Shown in pieces: positions 8,664 to 16,725 of a stretch of 64,000 nt of DNA. The stretch lies in assembly GCF_000219535.2 (NCBI RefSeq), contig NZ_CP007806.1, positions 1,114,501 through 1,178,500 on the forward strand, given 5' to 3'. Both the position numbers and the translations under genes were made by a program. Each line of letters begins with the position of its first letter. Within the stretch, counting starts at the first letter, position 1. The DNA is from Brevibacillus laterosporus LMG 15441. GTDB lineage: Bacteria > Bacillota > Bacilli > Brevibacillales > Brevibacillaceae. The notes below the pieces were generated by a model. The model was given only the letters and a program-made list of their open reading frames with translations, did no database searches and was not told the origin of the DNA.

Positions 8664-9033
8664 CTACGTCAGCTCCTTCATCTGAAACGATTTCCACCAA
8701 TACGCGATGAGGCAAGCAAACGATGGTTTGACTAGGATCAGTAATAAACCCAAAGGATAGGCAAACCTTATCATCACAATCAGCATCAACCATTTCTATG
8801 CCATAATCATGTATCTTCAGGATATTTTGGCCGTGCTCGGTATCAACCTTAATGGTTTGTTCTTCTTTGGTAAGTTCAATGGTTTTGTATAATTGGTTAT
8901 TTACGGTAATCTTTGCTACTTTATGAACATTGTGCATTTTTTCACTTGAATCTGTACCAAACGAACGAGGCACAAGAAAAGCCAGAGCCACGACGAGCAC
9001 AATGCCAATTAAAATAAAATCCGCTCGTTTCAT
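8647..9033 (-). CDS. NusG domain II membrane-anchored protein (EetA-like)
   Basis: 128 residues. One N-terminal hydrophobic anchor (ADFILIGIVLVVALAFLVP) is followed by an exported NusG domain II. The family cysteine pattern is present: DCDDKVCLSFGFI and IVCLPHRVLVEI. Start ATG 9033 is supported by AGGAGA eight bases upstream; an in-frame ATG at 9054 has none. It is the first gene of the nine-gene minus-strand operon. The family is not a transcription factor in this context; in FLEET loci the homologue is a membrane electron-transfer component. Function here is inferred from context. Confidence 0.8.
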   Translation of the reverse strand: MKRADFILIGIVLVVALAFLVPRSFGTDSSEKMHNVHKVAKITVNNQLYKTIELTKEEQTIKVDTEHGQNILKIHDYGIEMVDADCDDKVCLSFGFITDPSQTIVCLPHRVLVEIVSDEGADVDGLAK

Positions 9034-9090
9034 GTTTTTGTCTCCTGTTATCATTTTTTCTCATTTTCTAAACATGCAGTGTCAATACGT

Positions 9091-9120
9091 ATTATACACG
9101 ATCTAAAATATGGAGGTGTG
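9091..9120 (-). promoter_or_regulatory. possible promoter of the minus-strand quinone/flavin operon
   Basis: Read on the minus strand, a TATAAT box occupies 9096-9091, about 58 bases upstream of the NusG-II start. The -35 region about 17 bases further up is poor (ACACCT), so the call rests on the -10 box and its position in the divergent intergenic region. Confidence 0.4.
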
Positions 9121-9130
9121 ATACTCTTCC

Positions 9131-9159
9131 TTTCCAAAATATTATCCTAGTGGTATAAT
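9131..9159 (+). promoter_or_regulatory. sigma-A promoter of apbE
   Basis: TTTCCA at 9131-9136, a 17-base spacer, then TATAAT at 9154-9159 preceded by TGG, an extended -10 element. It lies about 130 bases before the apbE start and faces away from the minus-strand operon promoter. Confidence 0.65.
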
Positions 9160-9287
9160 GCGCCACGTTCACTTTTGTCCGAAAGTCTACGTTTACAAGA
9201 GTGATTCTTTGGATAAGAGCGGGTAAAACTCCCGTAATGACCTTACTTTTGGCTCGAAACGGGAAAAGACAGCGGAGGACTGGCAAC

Positions 9288-10340
9288 ATGAAACCCAAAT
9301 TTGCGCTTCTGTTTTTTTTACTATTCAGTCTCATCGTAAATGGCTGTGTCTCTAAACCTGATGAAGAAATTGTGAAAAATGCAATCCAACCACATTCTGA
9401 AAGCTTTTTTATTTATGACACGATTGTGACTGTACGTGTATATGATGACCAAGTGACAGACAAGCATTTTAAAGATCTGGAAGCCCGTATGAAAGAAATC
9501 GAATTCCATTTAAGCCGCACCTTGCAAGGCAGTGAGGTTTATCGAATCAATGAACAAGCGGGAAAACAAGCAGTTCCTGTATCTGAGGAGACGTATGGAG
9601 TCATCAAGAAAGCCGTGAAATTTGCAGAACTATCAGAAGGAAAGTTTGATCCAGCAATCGGTCCATTAGTGAGTTTATGGAATATTGGGCAGGATAATGC
9701 TAAGGTACCTTCCGAGGAGAAGCTTAAAGAGGCGTTACAGGTGATTGATTATCATCAAATCGTCTTAGATGATGCGAAAAGAACGGTGTTTTTAAAACAG
9801 CCGGGCATGGCGATTGATCTAGGTGGAATAGGCAAAGGATATGCTGCTGACCAAATTGCTGCCTATTTAACAGAAAAAGGCTTTAACAGTGCCATTATTG
9901 ATTTAGGTGGAAATATATTAGCATTGGGAAAGAAACCGGATGGAAAGGATTGGGTGATTGGGATTCAAGATCCTGATCGCAACCGTGGAAATCAATTAGG
10001 AAAATTGAAGGTTATCAATAAGACAGTGGTTACCTCAGGAATTTATGAACGTTATTTTGAAGAAAATGGTAAGCATTATCATCATATATTAAATCCAGCT
10101 ACAGGATTTCCTGTGGACAATCATTTGTTTAGCGTTAGCGTTATCACGAATGAATCTGCCGATGCAGACGCATTGTCAACGACCGGTTTTGCATTAGGGC
10201 TTGAAAAAGGCATGTCATTTATGGAAAGTCTGCCCCATGTCGAGGCGATTTTTATTACAAAAGACAAAAATGTCTACATTACCAGCGGATTAAAAGGCAA
10301 TTGGGAATTGACAAATGAACAGTATAAAATGGCTAATTAA
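9288..10340 (+). CDS. apbE: lipoprotein FAD:protein FMN transferase (ApbE)
   Basis: 350 residues from the ATG at 9288, which has GGAGG nine bases upstream and opens with a lipoprotein signal peptide ending in the lipobox VNGC; the reading frame continues upstream but without these signals. ApbE motifs are present: DPAIGPLVSLWNIG, AIDLGGIGKGYAADQ, IIDLGGNILALG, HHILNPATGFPVD and the metal-binding DADALSTTGFALG. ApbE cleaves FAD and attaches FMN through a phosphoester to Thr/Ser of exported flavoproteins. It is divergent from the NusG-II/Gx/ECF operon, the same combination as FmnB in extracellular electron transfer loci. No flavinylated target protein (PplA-like) is visible in this window. Confidence 0.93.
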   Translation: MKPKFALLFFLLFSLIVNGCVSKPDEEIVKNAIQPHSESFFIYDTIVTVRVYDDQVTDKHFKDLEARMKEIEFHLSRTLQGSEVYRINEQAGKQAVPVSEETYGVIKKAVKFAELSEGKFDPAIGPLVSLWNIGQDNAKVPSEEKLKEALQVIDYHQIVLDDAKRTVFLKQPGMAIDLGGIGKGYAADQIAAYLTEKGFNSAIIDLGGNILALGKKPDGKDWVIGIQDPDRNRGNQLGKLKVINKTVVTSGIYERYFEENGKHYHHILNPATGFPVDNHLFSVSVITNESADADALSTTGFALGLEKGMSFMESLPHVEAIFITKDKNVYITSGLKGNWELTNEQYKMAN

Positions 10341-10411
10341 ATAAAGCCTGAGATTTTCATGAGTCACAAAAATAAAATATTTGCAGTTTGCTAGCACCCT
10401 TTTTACTCGAT

Positions 10412-10452
10412 AAAACCGTCAGATGAACGTAGCGTTCGTTTGATGGTTTTTC
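10412..10452 (+). terminator. terminator after apbE
   Basis: An 18-bp stem (10412-10429 with 10433-10450, three G-U pairs) with loop TAG ends in a run of T. It lies about 70 bases after the apbE stop. The A-rich 5' arm means it could also work on the other strand. Confidence 0.7.
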
Positions 10453-10523
10453 CAATGGTTTAAAAGTATATCGCCAAGGCTTGGGCATATACTGATTGTA
10501 TAAACGGGTGGGGGGTGAACCAC

Positions 10524-11441
10524 GTGCAAACAGTATCCGTATTCCTACAAACAACAAATCAACATTACATTGAGAGGTTCTGCCATATTCTCCAAAGCAT
10601 GCAGGAGAAAATAGATACATCCCCTGTTCGCATTGAATGTCGAGTAGAGGAGCATGGATGTCATACGCAGTTTCGTTTTGTGAGTTGGTCACGGGAAGAG
10701 TATACCTGTGAGACCCTGGAATATATGGCTTCCTTTGTTGCTTTACTGGTTACTGAATGGACTGTGCAGGTTATAGAAGTAGAATTGTTGCGCACCTTTT
10801 TAAAACGAAAAGCAAAAGGAGCGTTTATTCATAAGTTTGACGAAATTTATCCTTATATTCAATTTGTATTCCATGAGTTAGACGAAGTACGGGAAAATAT
10901 GAACCGATCTACGCGCAAAGCGGCCATTTACGAACAGGTATTCCGCTATCTGGATGAAGAACAGTACCTATATTTGGAAGGTTTTGTGAAATTCCGCTTG
11001 AAAAATTATCGTATCCTGTTGGACAAGGCCTTTGAAATGGGATTGCAGCAATATCAGCAGGATAAGGAATATCAGGAGTTTGTCGAATTACTGCGCTTCT
11101 TTGTATCGAAACAGGAGCATCGTTATCCGCTCGTTCATGTTGTGCTACGGGAAACGCAAGAATTCATTATGTACGATCAAGACGATACTAAAATAGACCT
11201 AAGCCAAGTAGATACCATTTTAGGGTTCAGACCGGATCGACAAGAGGATCATATCATGAGTGCATTAATTGCGCTTGCACCGGAGAAGATCGTTATACAC
11301 GGGGTGGAAGATAGCAACGTTTTGATGCAAACGATGCGGGCTGTATTTGGAGATCGTGTATTAGGGTGTGTGAGTTGTGCTCATTGTTTAACGACTCCTG
11401 GAAATCTTGACTTCCAATTCTCCAGTCACTATAATACATAA
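10524..11441 (+). CDS. ytxC: sporulation-associated protein YtxC
   Basis: 305 residues, soluble, highly charged, no signal peptide. It corresponds to B. subtilis YtxC (about 281 residues) and sits directly upstream of thrS as in B. subtilis. The core includes KFDEIYPYIQFVFHELDE and FVKFRLKNYRILLDKAFE; the C-terminus has cysteines (GCVSCAHC). I chose the GTG at 10524 because GGGGGTG lies seven bases upstream; a GTG at 10515 sits on top of that sequence. The family is linked to sporulation but the biochemical role is unknown. Its last 35 bases contain the thrS promoter. Confidence 0.82.
   Translation: MQTVSVFLQTTNQHYIERFCHILQSMQEKIDTSPVRIECRVEEHGCHTQFRFVSWSREEYTCETLEYMASFVALLVTEWTVQVIEVELLRTFLKRKAKGAFIHKFDEIYPYIQFVFHELDEVRENMNRSTRKAAIYEQVFRYLDEEQYLYLEGFVKFRLKNYRILLDKAFEMGLQQYQQDKEYQEFVELLRFFVSKQEHRYPLVHVVLRETQEFIMYDQDDTKIDLSQVDTILGFRPDRQEDHIMSALIALAPEKIVIHGVEDSNVLMQTMRAVFGDRVLGCVSCAHCLTTPGNLDFQFSSHYNT
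11407..11435 (+). promoter_or_regulatory. sigma-A promoter of thrS leader
   Basis: TTGACT at 11407-11412, a 17-base spacer and a perfect TATAAT at 11430-11435. It lies inside the 3' end of ytxC, so transcription would start near 11442, just before the T-box leader. Confidence 0.8.
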
Positions 11442-11449
11442 GTAATAAG

Positions 11450-11717
11450 AGTCAAATACAGTGAGAAGGACAAGAATCTTGTTTTAGCGTTATAGAGAGG
11501 AGAGCCCCGGCTGAAAGCTCACCACGCAGCGAACAATGATTTACCACCTTCGAGTAGCAACTGGGAACGGCATTTAGCCTAGTATCGGTTAGCCGGTGTA
11601 AAAGCCGTTATCGTTTACGTAGAGGGATTTATCCATACTTTAGAGGATAAATCTGAACTAGGGTGGTACCACGAGAAATAGCGCTCGTCCCTTTTGGGAT
11701 TGAGCGTTTTTTTATTT
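11450..11717 (+). promoter_or_regulatory. T-box riboswitch, threonine
   Basis: Leader RNA that binds uncharged tRNA-Thr and then lets transcription reach thrS. The T-box sequence AGGGTGGTACCACGAG lies at 11660-11675. Aligning the specifier-loop region with the two other T-boxes in this window (22.8 kb and 39.3 kb) places an ACC (Thr) codon at 11543-11545. The T-box is followed by the intrinsic terminator it competes with. Confidence 0.93.
11680..11717 (+). terminator. T-box(Thr) regulated terminator
   Basis: Stem GCGCTCGTCCC with GGGATTGAGCG, loop TTTT, followed by seven T. The 5' arm overlaps the bases needed for the antiterminator, as expected for a T-box. Confidence 0.88.
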
Positions 11718-11768
11718 TTTCAAGCCTGAGATGACTCGGGTAAAAGATACACATACGGAAGGGAAGTT

Positions 11769-13688
11769 ATGAAAATGGCGCAAGTAAAAGTAACTCTGCC
11801 AGACGGCTCTATTCGTGAATACGAAGCGGGCGTAACAATTGAAGATATTGCAGGGTCCATTAGCACCAGCTTGAAGAAAAAAGCGATAGCAGGAAAAGTA
11901 AATGGAAAAGTTGTAGATGTAACTACACCTATTCATGAAGATACAAACGTGGAAATCGTGACGCTAGATACGAAGGATGGCCTAGAGGTATACCGCCACA
12001 GTACAGCCCATTTGCTAGCTCAGGCAGTAAAGCGTGTATTTGGAAACGATGTGAAATTGGGGATTGGTCCTGTTATTGAAGATGGTTTTTACTACGACAT
12101 GGATATCCCTGTTAGCTTAGCTCCTGAGGATTTAATCAAATTGGAAGCTGAAATGAACAAGATCATCAAGGAAAACTTGAAGATCGAGCGTAAAGAAGTA
12201 AGTCGTGAAGAAGCATTACGCATCTTTGGTGAATTAAATGATCATTTGAAGCTAGAATTGATTCGTGATTTACCAGAGGGTTCCGTCATTACAATGTATC
12301 ATCAGGGTGAATTTTTTGACCTATGCCGTGGACCGCATTTGCCTTCCACTGGGGTAATCAAAGCGTTCAAATTGATGAGTGTAGCAGGAGCTTACTGGCG
12401 TGGCAACTCGGATAACCAAGTATTACAACGCGTATACGGTACAGCGTTCCCGAAAAAGGCAGAACTAGATGAACACTTGCACTTCTTAGAAGAAGCGAAG
12501 AAACGTGATCATCGTAAATTGGGAAAAGAACTAAGCTTGTACATGTTCTCTGAAGAAGCACCAGGTATGCCTTTCTATCTGCCAAATGGTATGACGATCC
12601 GCAACGAGCTAGAGCAATTCTCACGTCGTTTGCAGGACCTAGCTTTATACGAGGAAGTTCGTACACCATTCATGATGAACCAACGCTTATGGGAGCAATC
12701 TGGTCACTGGGATCACTACCATGAGAATATGTATTTCTCTGAAGTAGACAATACAACGTTTGCCCTTAAACCGATGAACTGTCCAGGGCACATGCTGATT
12801 TATAAAAACGAGATGCATTCTTATCGCGATCTACCGATTCGTTATTCCGAATTTGGGCAGGTGCACCGTCATGAGTTCTCTGGGGCACTAAATGGTATGC
12901 TACGTGTTCGTACGTTCTGTCAGGATGATGCACACGTATTCGTGCGTCCTGATCAAATCGAAGCAGAAATCAAAGGCATGATCCAACTTATTGATAGAAT
13001 CTACAGCGTATTTGGCTTTAAATACAGTGTAGAGCTATCTACTCGTCCAGAGGATTCCATGGGTTCTGATGAGCTATGGGAAATTGCAGAGAACTCTCTG
13101 AAAAACGTATTGGATGAGCTAGGAATGGAATACGAAATCAATGAAGGCGATGGAGCATTCTATGGTCCTAAAATTGACTTCCAAATTACAGATGCTCTGA
13201 AACGCAGTCACCAATGCGGAACAATTCAGCTAGACTTCCAATTACCTGAGAAATTTGACCTAAGCTACATTGGTCAAGATAACGAAAAGCATCGTCCAGT
13301 TGTCCTGCACCGTGCTATGTATGGTTCACTAGACCGCTTTATCGGTATTCTAGTGGAGCACTATGGCGGAGCGTTCCCTACTTGGCTTGCACCAATCCAA
13401 GCGCGTTTGATGACAATTAACGAAGTGCATGTTCCATATGCAGAGGAAGTGCGCAAGCAATTGCTCCAAGCAGGCATTCGTGTTGAACTGGATTCTCGCA
13501 ATGAAAAAATTGGTTACAAAATCCGCGAAGCTCAAATGCAAAAAATCCCGTACATGCTGGTTATCGGGGAAAAAGAGATGGAAGAGGGAGCTTTATCCGT
13601 ACGCAAACGTGGAGAAGGCGATCTAGGCAGCAAGCCAGTTGCTGAGGTGTTGGCTCATCTTCAAAACGAGATTTTAGAGAGAAAATAA
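11769..13688 (+). CDS. thrS: threonyl-tRNA synthetase
   Basis: 639 residues, normal length for ThrS. TGS domain at 1-62 (VKVTLPDGSIREYEAG), editing domain with HSTAHLLAQAV near residue 77, class-II catalytic core with zinc ligands in MNCPGHMLIYK, VHRHEF and VVLHRAMYGSLDRF, and a C-terminal anticodon-binding domain from about 540. It charges tRNA-Thr in the cytosol. Two ATG codons (11769 and 11775) are possible; GGAAGGGAAG precedes the first. It is regulated by the upstream T-box. Confidence 0.97.
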   Translation: MKMAQVKVTLPDGSIREYEAGVTIEDIAGSISTSLKKKAIAGKVNGKVVDVTTPIHEDTNVEIVTLDTKDGLEVYRHSTAHLLAQAVKRVFGNDVKLGIGPVIEDGFYYDMDIPVSLAPEDLIKLEAEMNKIIKENLKIERKEVSREEALRIFGELNDHLKLELIRDLPEGSVITMYHQGEFFDLCRGPHLPSTGVIKAFKLMSVAGAYWRGNSDNQVLQRVYGTAFPKKAELDEHLHFLEEAKKRDHRKLGKELSLYMFSEEAPGMPFYLPNGMTIRNELEQFSRRLQDLALYEEVRTPFMMNQRLWEQSGHWDHYHENMYFSEVDNTTFALKPMNCPGHMLIYKNEMHSYRDLPIRYSEFGQVHRHEFSGALNGMLRVRTFCQDDAHVFVRPDQIEAEIKGMIQLIDRIYSVFGFKYSVELSTRPEDSMGSDELWEIAENSLKNVLDELGMEYEINEGDGAFYGPKIDFQITDALKRSHQCGTIQLDFQLPEKFDLSYIGQDNEKHRPVVLHRAMYGSLDRFIGILVEHYGGAFPTWLAPIQARLMTINEVHVPYAEEVRKQLLQAGIRVELDSRNEKIGYKIREAQMQKIPYMLVIGEKEMEEGALSVRKRGEGDLGSKPVAEVLAHLQNEILERK

Positions 13689-13699
13689 GGTGCAAAGCT

Positions 13700-13899
13700 T
13701 GACAAACACCTAATTGTTATGTAAAATTACTGGGTGTGATAACTTCACATTTCGAGATTGAAGCAGAAGCGCCCAGCTTCTCACCTGAATCGACGTCTAG
13801 CTGGACAGTTGACGGGTCTAACGTATGCAAAGCCTCCGATTGATTCGTTGTTTTGCTAAAGGTGAGATTAAATGCGGGCGCTATAGCGTCCGCATTTTT
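13700..13899 (+). promoter_or_regulatory. L20-type leader RNA upstream of infC
   Basis: Between thrS and infC lies about 330 bases with no gene. A structured stretch (about 13755-13868) contains complementary segments such as CAGCTTCTCACC and GGTGAG, and ends in a terminator. In Bacilli the infC-rpmI-rplT operon is controlled by a leader that binds ribosomal protein L20 and causes premature termination. Position and terminator match this; the exact L20 site is inferred. Confidence 0.7.
13870..13899 (+). terminator. terminator in the infC leader
   Basis: Stem AATGCGGGCGC with GCGTCCGCATT, loop TATA, then a T run. It lies 120 bases before infC, so it acts as an attenuator rather than only as the end of thrS. 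Confidence 0.85.
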
Positions 13900-14018
13900 A
13901 TGTATGTGGCGGTTGATGATGATTGATCGCCACATGCTTATGAAAAGCTTTCAACTATGCAAGAACAGCTTTTCTATTATCCGTTTTTGCTCTCGAAAGA
14001 CTATGGAGGTGGCAAATC

Positions 14019-14543
14019 ATTAGCAAGGATCAAATGTTGGTAAATGAGGCGATTCGTGCTCGAGAAGTACGCTTAATTGGTGCTAACGGTGACCAACTAG
14101 GTGTAGTACCACTGAGAGAAGCATTACGTATTGCACAAGAATCTGATTTAGATCTTGTAAACGTAGCTCCTACAGCAAAACCTCCCGTTTGCCGTATCAT
14201 GGACTTTGGTAAGTTCAAGTATGAGCAATCGAAAAAGGAGAAAGAAGCTCGCAAGAATCAAAAAATTGTTGAGCTGAAGGAAGTTCGTTTTTCCTCTAAC
14301 ATTGAGGAGCACGATTTCCAAACGAAACTTCGCAATGTGCTAAAGTTTCTGGGTGAAGAACACAAAGTGAAATGTACGATTCGTTTCCGCGGTCGTGAAA
14401 TTACCCACTCTGAAATCGGACAACAGGTGCTGGAACGTGTAGCAGCCGCTTGTGAACAAGTAGCAACGGTTGAACGCAAACCAAAAATTGAAGGTCGTAG
14501 CATGATTATGATCTTAGCTCCAACTCCGAAATCGGAAAAATAG
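14019..14543 (+). CDS. infC: translation initiation factor IF-3, ATT start
   Basis: 174 residues starting at an ATT codon at 14019 ([20 protein letters not shown]). The ribosome binding site GGAGGTGG at 14005-14012 is six bases before ATT, whereas an ATG five codons later (14034) is too far from it. The ISKD-type N-terminus matches Bacilli IF-3. A rare ATT/ATA/ATC start on infC is an established autoregulatory device, since IF-3 rejects non-canonical starts. The protein has the IF-3 N domain (1-75), a Lys-rich linker and the C domain (90-170). It heads infC-rpmI-rplT. Confidence 0.94.
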   Translation: MSKDQMLVNEAIRAREVRLIGANGDQLGVVPLREALRIAQESDLDLVNVAPTAKPPVCRIMDFGKFKYEQSKKEKEARKNQKIVELKEVRFSSNIEEHDFQTKLRNVLKFLGEEHKVKCTIRFRGREITHSEIGQQVLERVAAACEQVATVERKPKIEGRSMIMILAPTPKSEK

Positions 14544-14567
14544 GATACGAGACAGGAGGATTTCCCA

Positions 14568-14765
14568 ATGCCTAAAATGAAAACTCACAGTGGAGCAGCA
14601 AAACGCTTCAAAAAGACTGGTAGCGGTCGTTTGAAACGTGATTCTGCTTACACGAGCCATTTGTTTGCTAACAAGAGCACTAAAGCGAAGCGTCATCTTC
14701 GCAAAGGTGGAATGGTTTCTAAAGGAGACCAAAAACGCATTGAGCAAATGATCACTTACTTGTAA
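14568..14765 (+). CDS. rpmI: ribosomal protein bL35
   Basis: 65 residues, very basic, starting [20 protein letters not shown], the L35 signature. AGGAGG lies upstream of the ATG. It is 24 bp after infC and 101 bp before rplT, the standard operon order. Part of the large ribosomal subunit. Confidence 0.98.
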   Translation: MPKMKTHSGAAKRFKKTGSGRLKRDSAYTSHLFANKSTKAKRHLRKGGMVSKGDQKRIEQMITYL

Positions 14766-14866
14766 GATTCATTTCCGCTCATTTTCCGCAACGAAAAATT
14801 TTCTAGCATGAGCCCCATAAGCGTCTATAGAGAGACCGCCATGCTACAGATCAGGAGGAATTGATT

Positions 14867-15226
14867 ATGCCAAGAGTAAAAGGTGGCATTGTGACACGTC
14901 GTCGTCATAAGAAAATCTTGAAATTAGCCAAAGGTTACTTTGGTTCTAAACACCGTCTGTTTAAATCCGCTAATGCACAAGTAATGAAGTCCCTGATGTA
15001 CGCTTATCGTGACCGTCGTCAGAAAAAACGCGACTTCCGCAAATTGTGGATCACTCGTATCAATGCACAAGCTCGCATGAATGGTCTTTCTTACAGCCGT
15101 TTAATGCACGGTTTGAAACTAGCTGGTGTTGAAGTAAACCGCAAAATGTTGGCTGATCTAGCTGTTAACGATAAAGCAGCTTTCAACGACATTGCAGCAG
15201 TTGCTAAAAGCAAATTGAACGCGTAA
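14867..15226 (+). CDS. rplT: ribosomal protein bL20
   Basis: 119 residues beginning [19 protein letters not shown], the L20 signature; the ATG at 14867 has AGGAGG eight bases upstream. A TTG two codons earlier is not needed. L20 is an early assembly protein of the 50S subunit and, in Bacilli, represses its own operon through the leader at 13.7-13.9 kb. Confidence 0.98.
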   Translation: MPRVKGGIVTRRRHKKILKLAKGYFGSKHRLFKSANAQVMKSLMYAYRDRRQKKRDFRKLWITRINAQARMNGLSYSRLMHGLKLAGVEVNRKMLADLAVNDKAAFNDIAAVAKSKLNA

Positions 15227-15240
15227 TACCGTTCTTTTAG

Positions 15241-15275
15241 AAAAAGGCTGTCGAATTTATTCGGCAGCCTTTTTT
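15241..15275 (+). terminator. terminator after rplT
   Basis: AAAAGGCTGTCGAA pairs with TTCGGCAGCCTTTT, loop TTTA, followed by a T run, 15 bases after the rplT stop. Confidence 0.9.
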
Positions 15276-15297
15276 GATTGATGCGAAAGAAAACCAC

Positions 15298-15326
15298 TTG
15301 ACATCGTTTAAAGTGTCTGATAATTT
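15298..15326 (+). promoter_or_regulatory. sigma-A promoter of metI-metC
   Basis: Perfect TTGACA at 15298-15303, a 17-base spacer and TAATTT at 15321-15326. The start point would fall near 15333, just upstream of the SAM riboswitch. Confidence 0.75.
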
Positions 15327-15344
15327 TAGAATCAACACAAATTG

Positions 15345-15525
15345 AATAGCATGACTTCTTATCCAGAGAGGCGGAGGGACTGGCCCGTTGATGCCCGGCA
15401 ACCACTTGTTTATTGCAAGATGGTGCTAATTCCTGCAGGACAATTTTGTTCTGAAAGATGAGAAGGTTTGCTTACGGATTTCTTTGCGTAGCCAAAGCCT
15501 TCTTTCATCGAAAGAGGGCTTTTTT
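15345..15525 (+). promoter_or_regulatory. SAM-I riboswitch (S box)
   Basis: The conserved core is directly readable: CTTATCCAGAGAGGCGGAGG at 15358-15377, then GGACTGGCCC, and ATGCCCGGCAACC at 15391-15403. It ends in an intrinsic terminator at 15494-15525. High SAM folds the aptamer and terminates transcription before metI. Confidence 0.96.
15494..15525 (+). terminator. SAM riboswitch terminator
   Basis: AAAGCCTTCTTTC (15494-15506) pairs with GAAAGAGGGCTTT (15510-15522), loop ATC, then a T run. Confidence 0.92.
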
Positions 15526-15561
15526 GTTTGGAAATAAGGCGAGATAGAGGAGTGGAACAGG

Positions 15562-16725
15562 ATGCATATTGACACACGTTTGGCACAAATCGGGGTAGGG
15601 AAAGACAAAACAACAGGATCGCTCAGCTTTCCGATCTATCATGCAACAGCTTACCGACATCCAGCATTGGGGGAAAGCACAGGTTTTGATTATACGCGGA
15701 CGGCTAATCCGACGCGAGCGGTACTTGAGGAAGCAATCGCTAATCTAGAGGGAGGAGACGGTGGTTTTGCCTGCTCTTCCGGAATGGCAGCGATACAAAC
15801 AATAGTAGGCTTATTCTCCTACGGCGACCATTTGGTTGTTTCGCTTGATCTATATGGCGGGACATATCGATTATTCGAGCAAATCATGAAACGATACGGT
15901 ATAACCTGCACGTATGTTGATATGTGTCAGCCAGAGCTAGTGGAGGCTGCTATTACTAGCCAAACGCGCGCTTTGTTCATCGAAACCCCTACCAATCCCC
16001 TTATGCAAATTACAGATTTGAAATGCATGATTGATATTGCCAAACGCTATCAATTGCTATCCATTGTTGACAATACATTTATGACCCCCTATTATCAGCG
16101 ACCGTTGGAGTTAGGAGCAGATATCGTCTTTCATAGTGCTACGAAGTATTTAGCTGGACATAATGATGTGCTATCTGGCTTGATCGTGACCAAGGGTGCT
16201 GATCTGACCGAAAAGATCGGTTTCTTGCATAATTCTATAGGAGCAGTGCTTGGTCCGCAGGATTGCTGGTTGGTGATACGTGGATTAAAAACATTGGCAT
16301 TACGCATGGAGCGTCATCAATCAAATGCTTTTGCTGTGGCTGCATTTTTGCAAACTCACCCAGCGGTGGCAGAAGTCTTTTACCCCGGATTACCTACTCA
16401 TCCGGGATATGATAGTCAGACGAAACAAGCAAGTGGCTACAGTGGAATGGTTTCCTTTCGCATTAAGGAACAATCGATGGTCGCTATCTTTTTAGAGCAA
16501 TTACGAGTGATTTCATTTGCAGAAAGTCTAGGCGGTGTAGAATCCTTATGCACCTATCCTGCAACACAGACACATGCCGATATACCAGTAGAAGTACGGG
16601 AGCATGTAGGAGTCTGCAACCGATTGTTGCGTCTATCAGTAGGAGTTGAACATCCAAAAGATTTGATCGCTGACCTAACCTTTGCCTTGGATAAATGTTT
16701 ACAAATAGAGGAGTGTATCCGATGA
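15562..16725 (+). CDS. metI: cystathionine gamma-synthase / O-acetylhomoserine thiolyase MetI
   Basis: 387 residues, Cys/Met-metabolism PLP family. PLP Lys in FHSATKYLAGHND (about residue 195), with SSGMAAIQ and VDNTFMTPYYQRPLELGAD. It joins O-acetylhomoserine to cysteine or sulfide on the way to methionine. Gene order metI-metC and a SAM-I leader match B. subtilis metIC. The stop codon overlaps the metC start (ATGA), so the two are coupled. Confidence 0.9.
   Translation: MHIDTRLAQIGVGKDKTTGSLSFPIYHATAYRHPALGESTGFDYTRTANPTRAVLEEAIANLEGGDGGFACSSGMAAIQTIVGLFSYGDHLVVSLDLYGGTYRLFEQIMKRYGITCTYVDMCQPELVEAAITSQTRALFIETPTNPLMQITDLKCMIDIAKRYQLLSIVDNTFMTPYYQRPLELGADIVFHSATKYLAGHNDVLSGLIVTKGADLTEKIGFLHNSIGAVLGPQDCWLVIRGLKTLALRMERHQSNAFAVAAFLQTHPAVAEVFYPGLPTHPGYDSQTKQASGYSGMVSFRIKEQSMVAIFLEQLRVISFAESLGGVESLCTYPATQTHADIPVEVREHVGVCNRLLRLSVGVEHPKDLIADLTFALDKCLQIEECIR

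Noticed and set aside
13717-13935. Minus-strand open frame in the thrS-infC gap
   Set aside because: It lies in the structured infC leader and includes the terminator hairpin; no ribosome binding site and no plausible protein composition.
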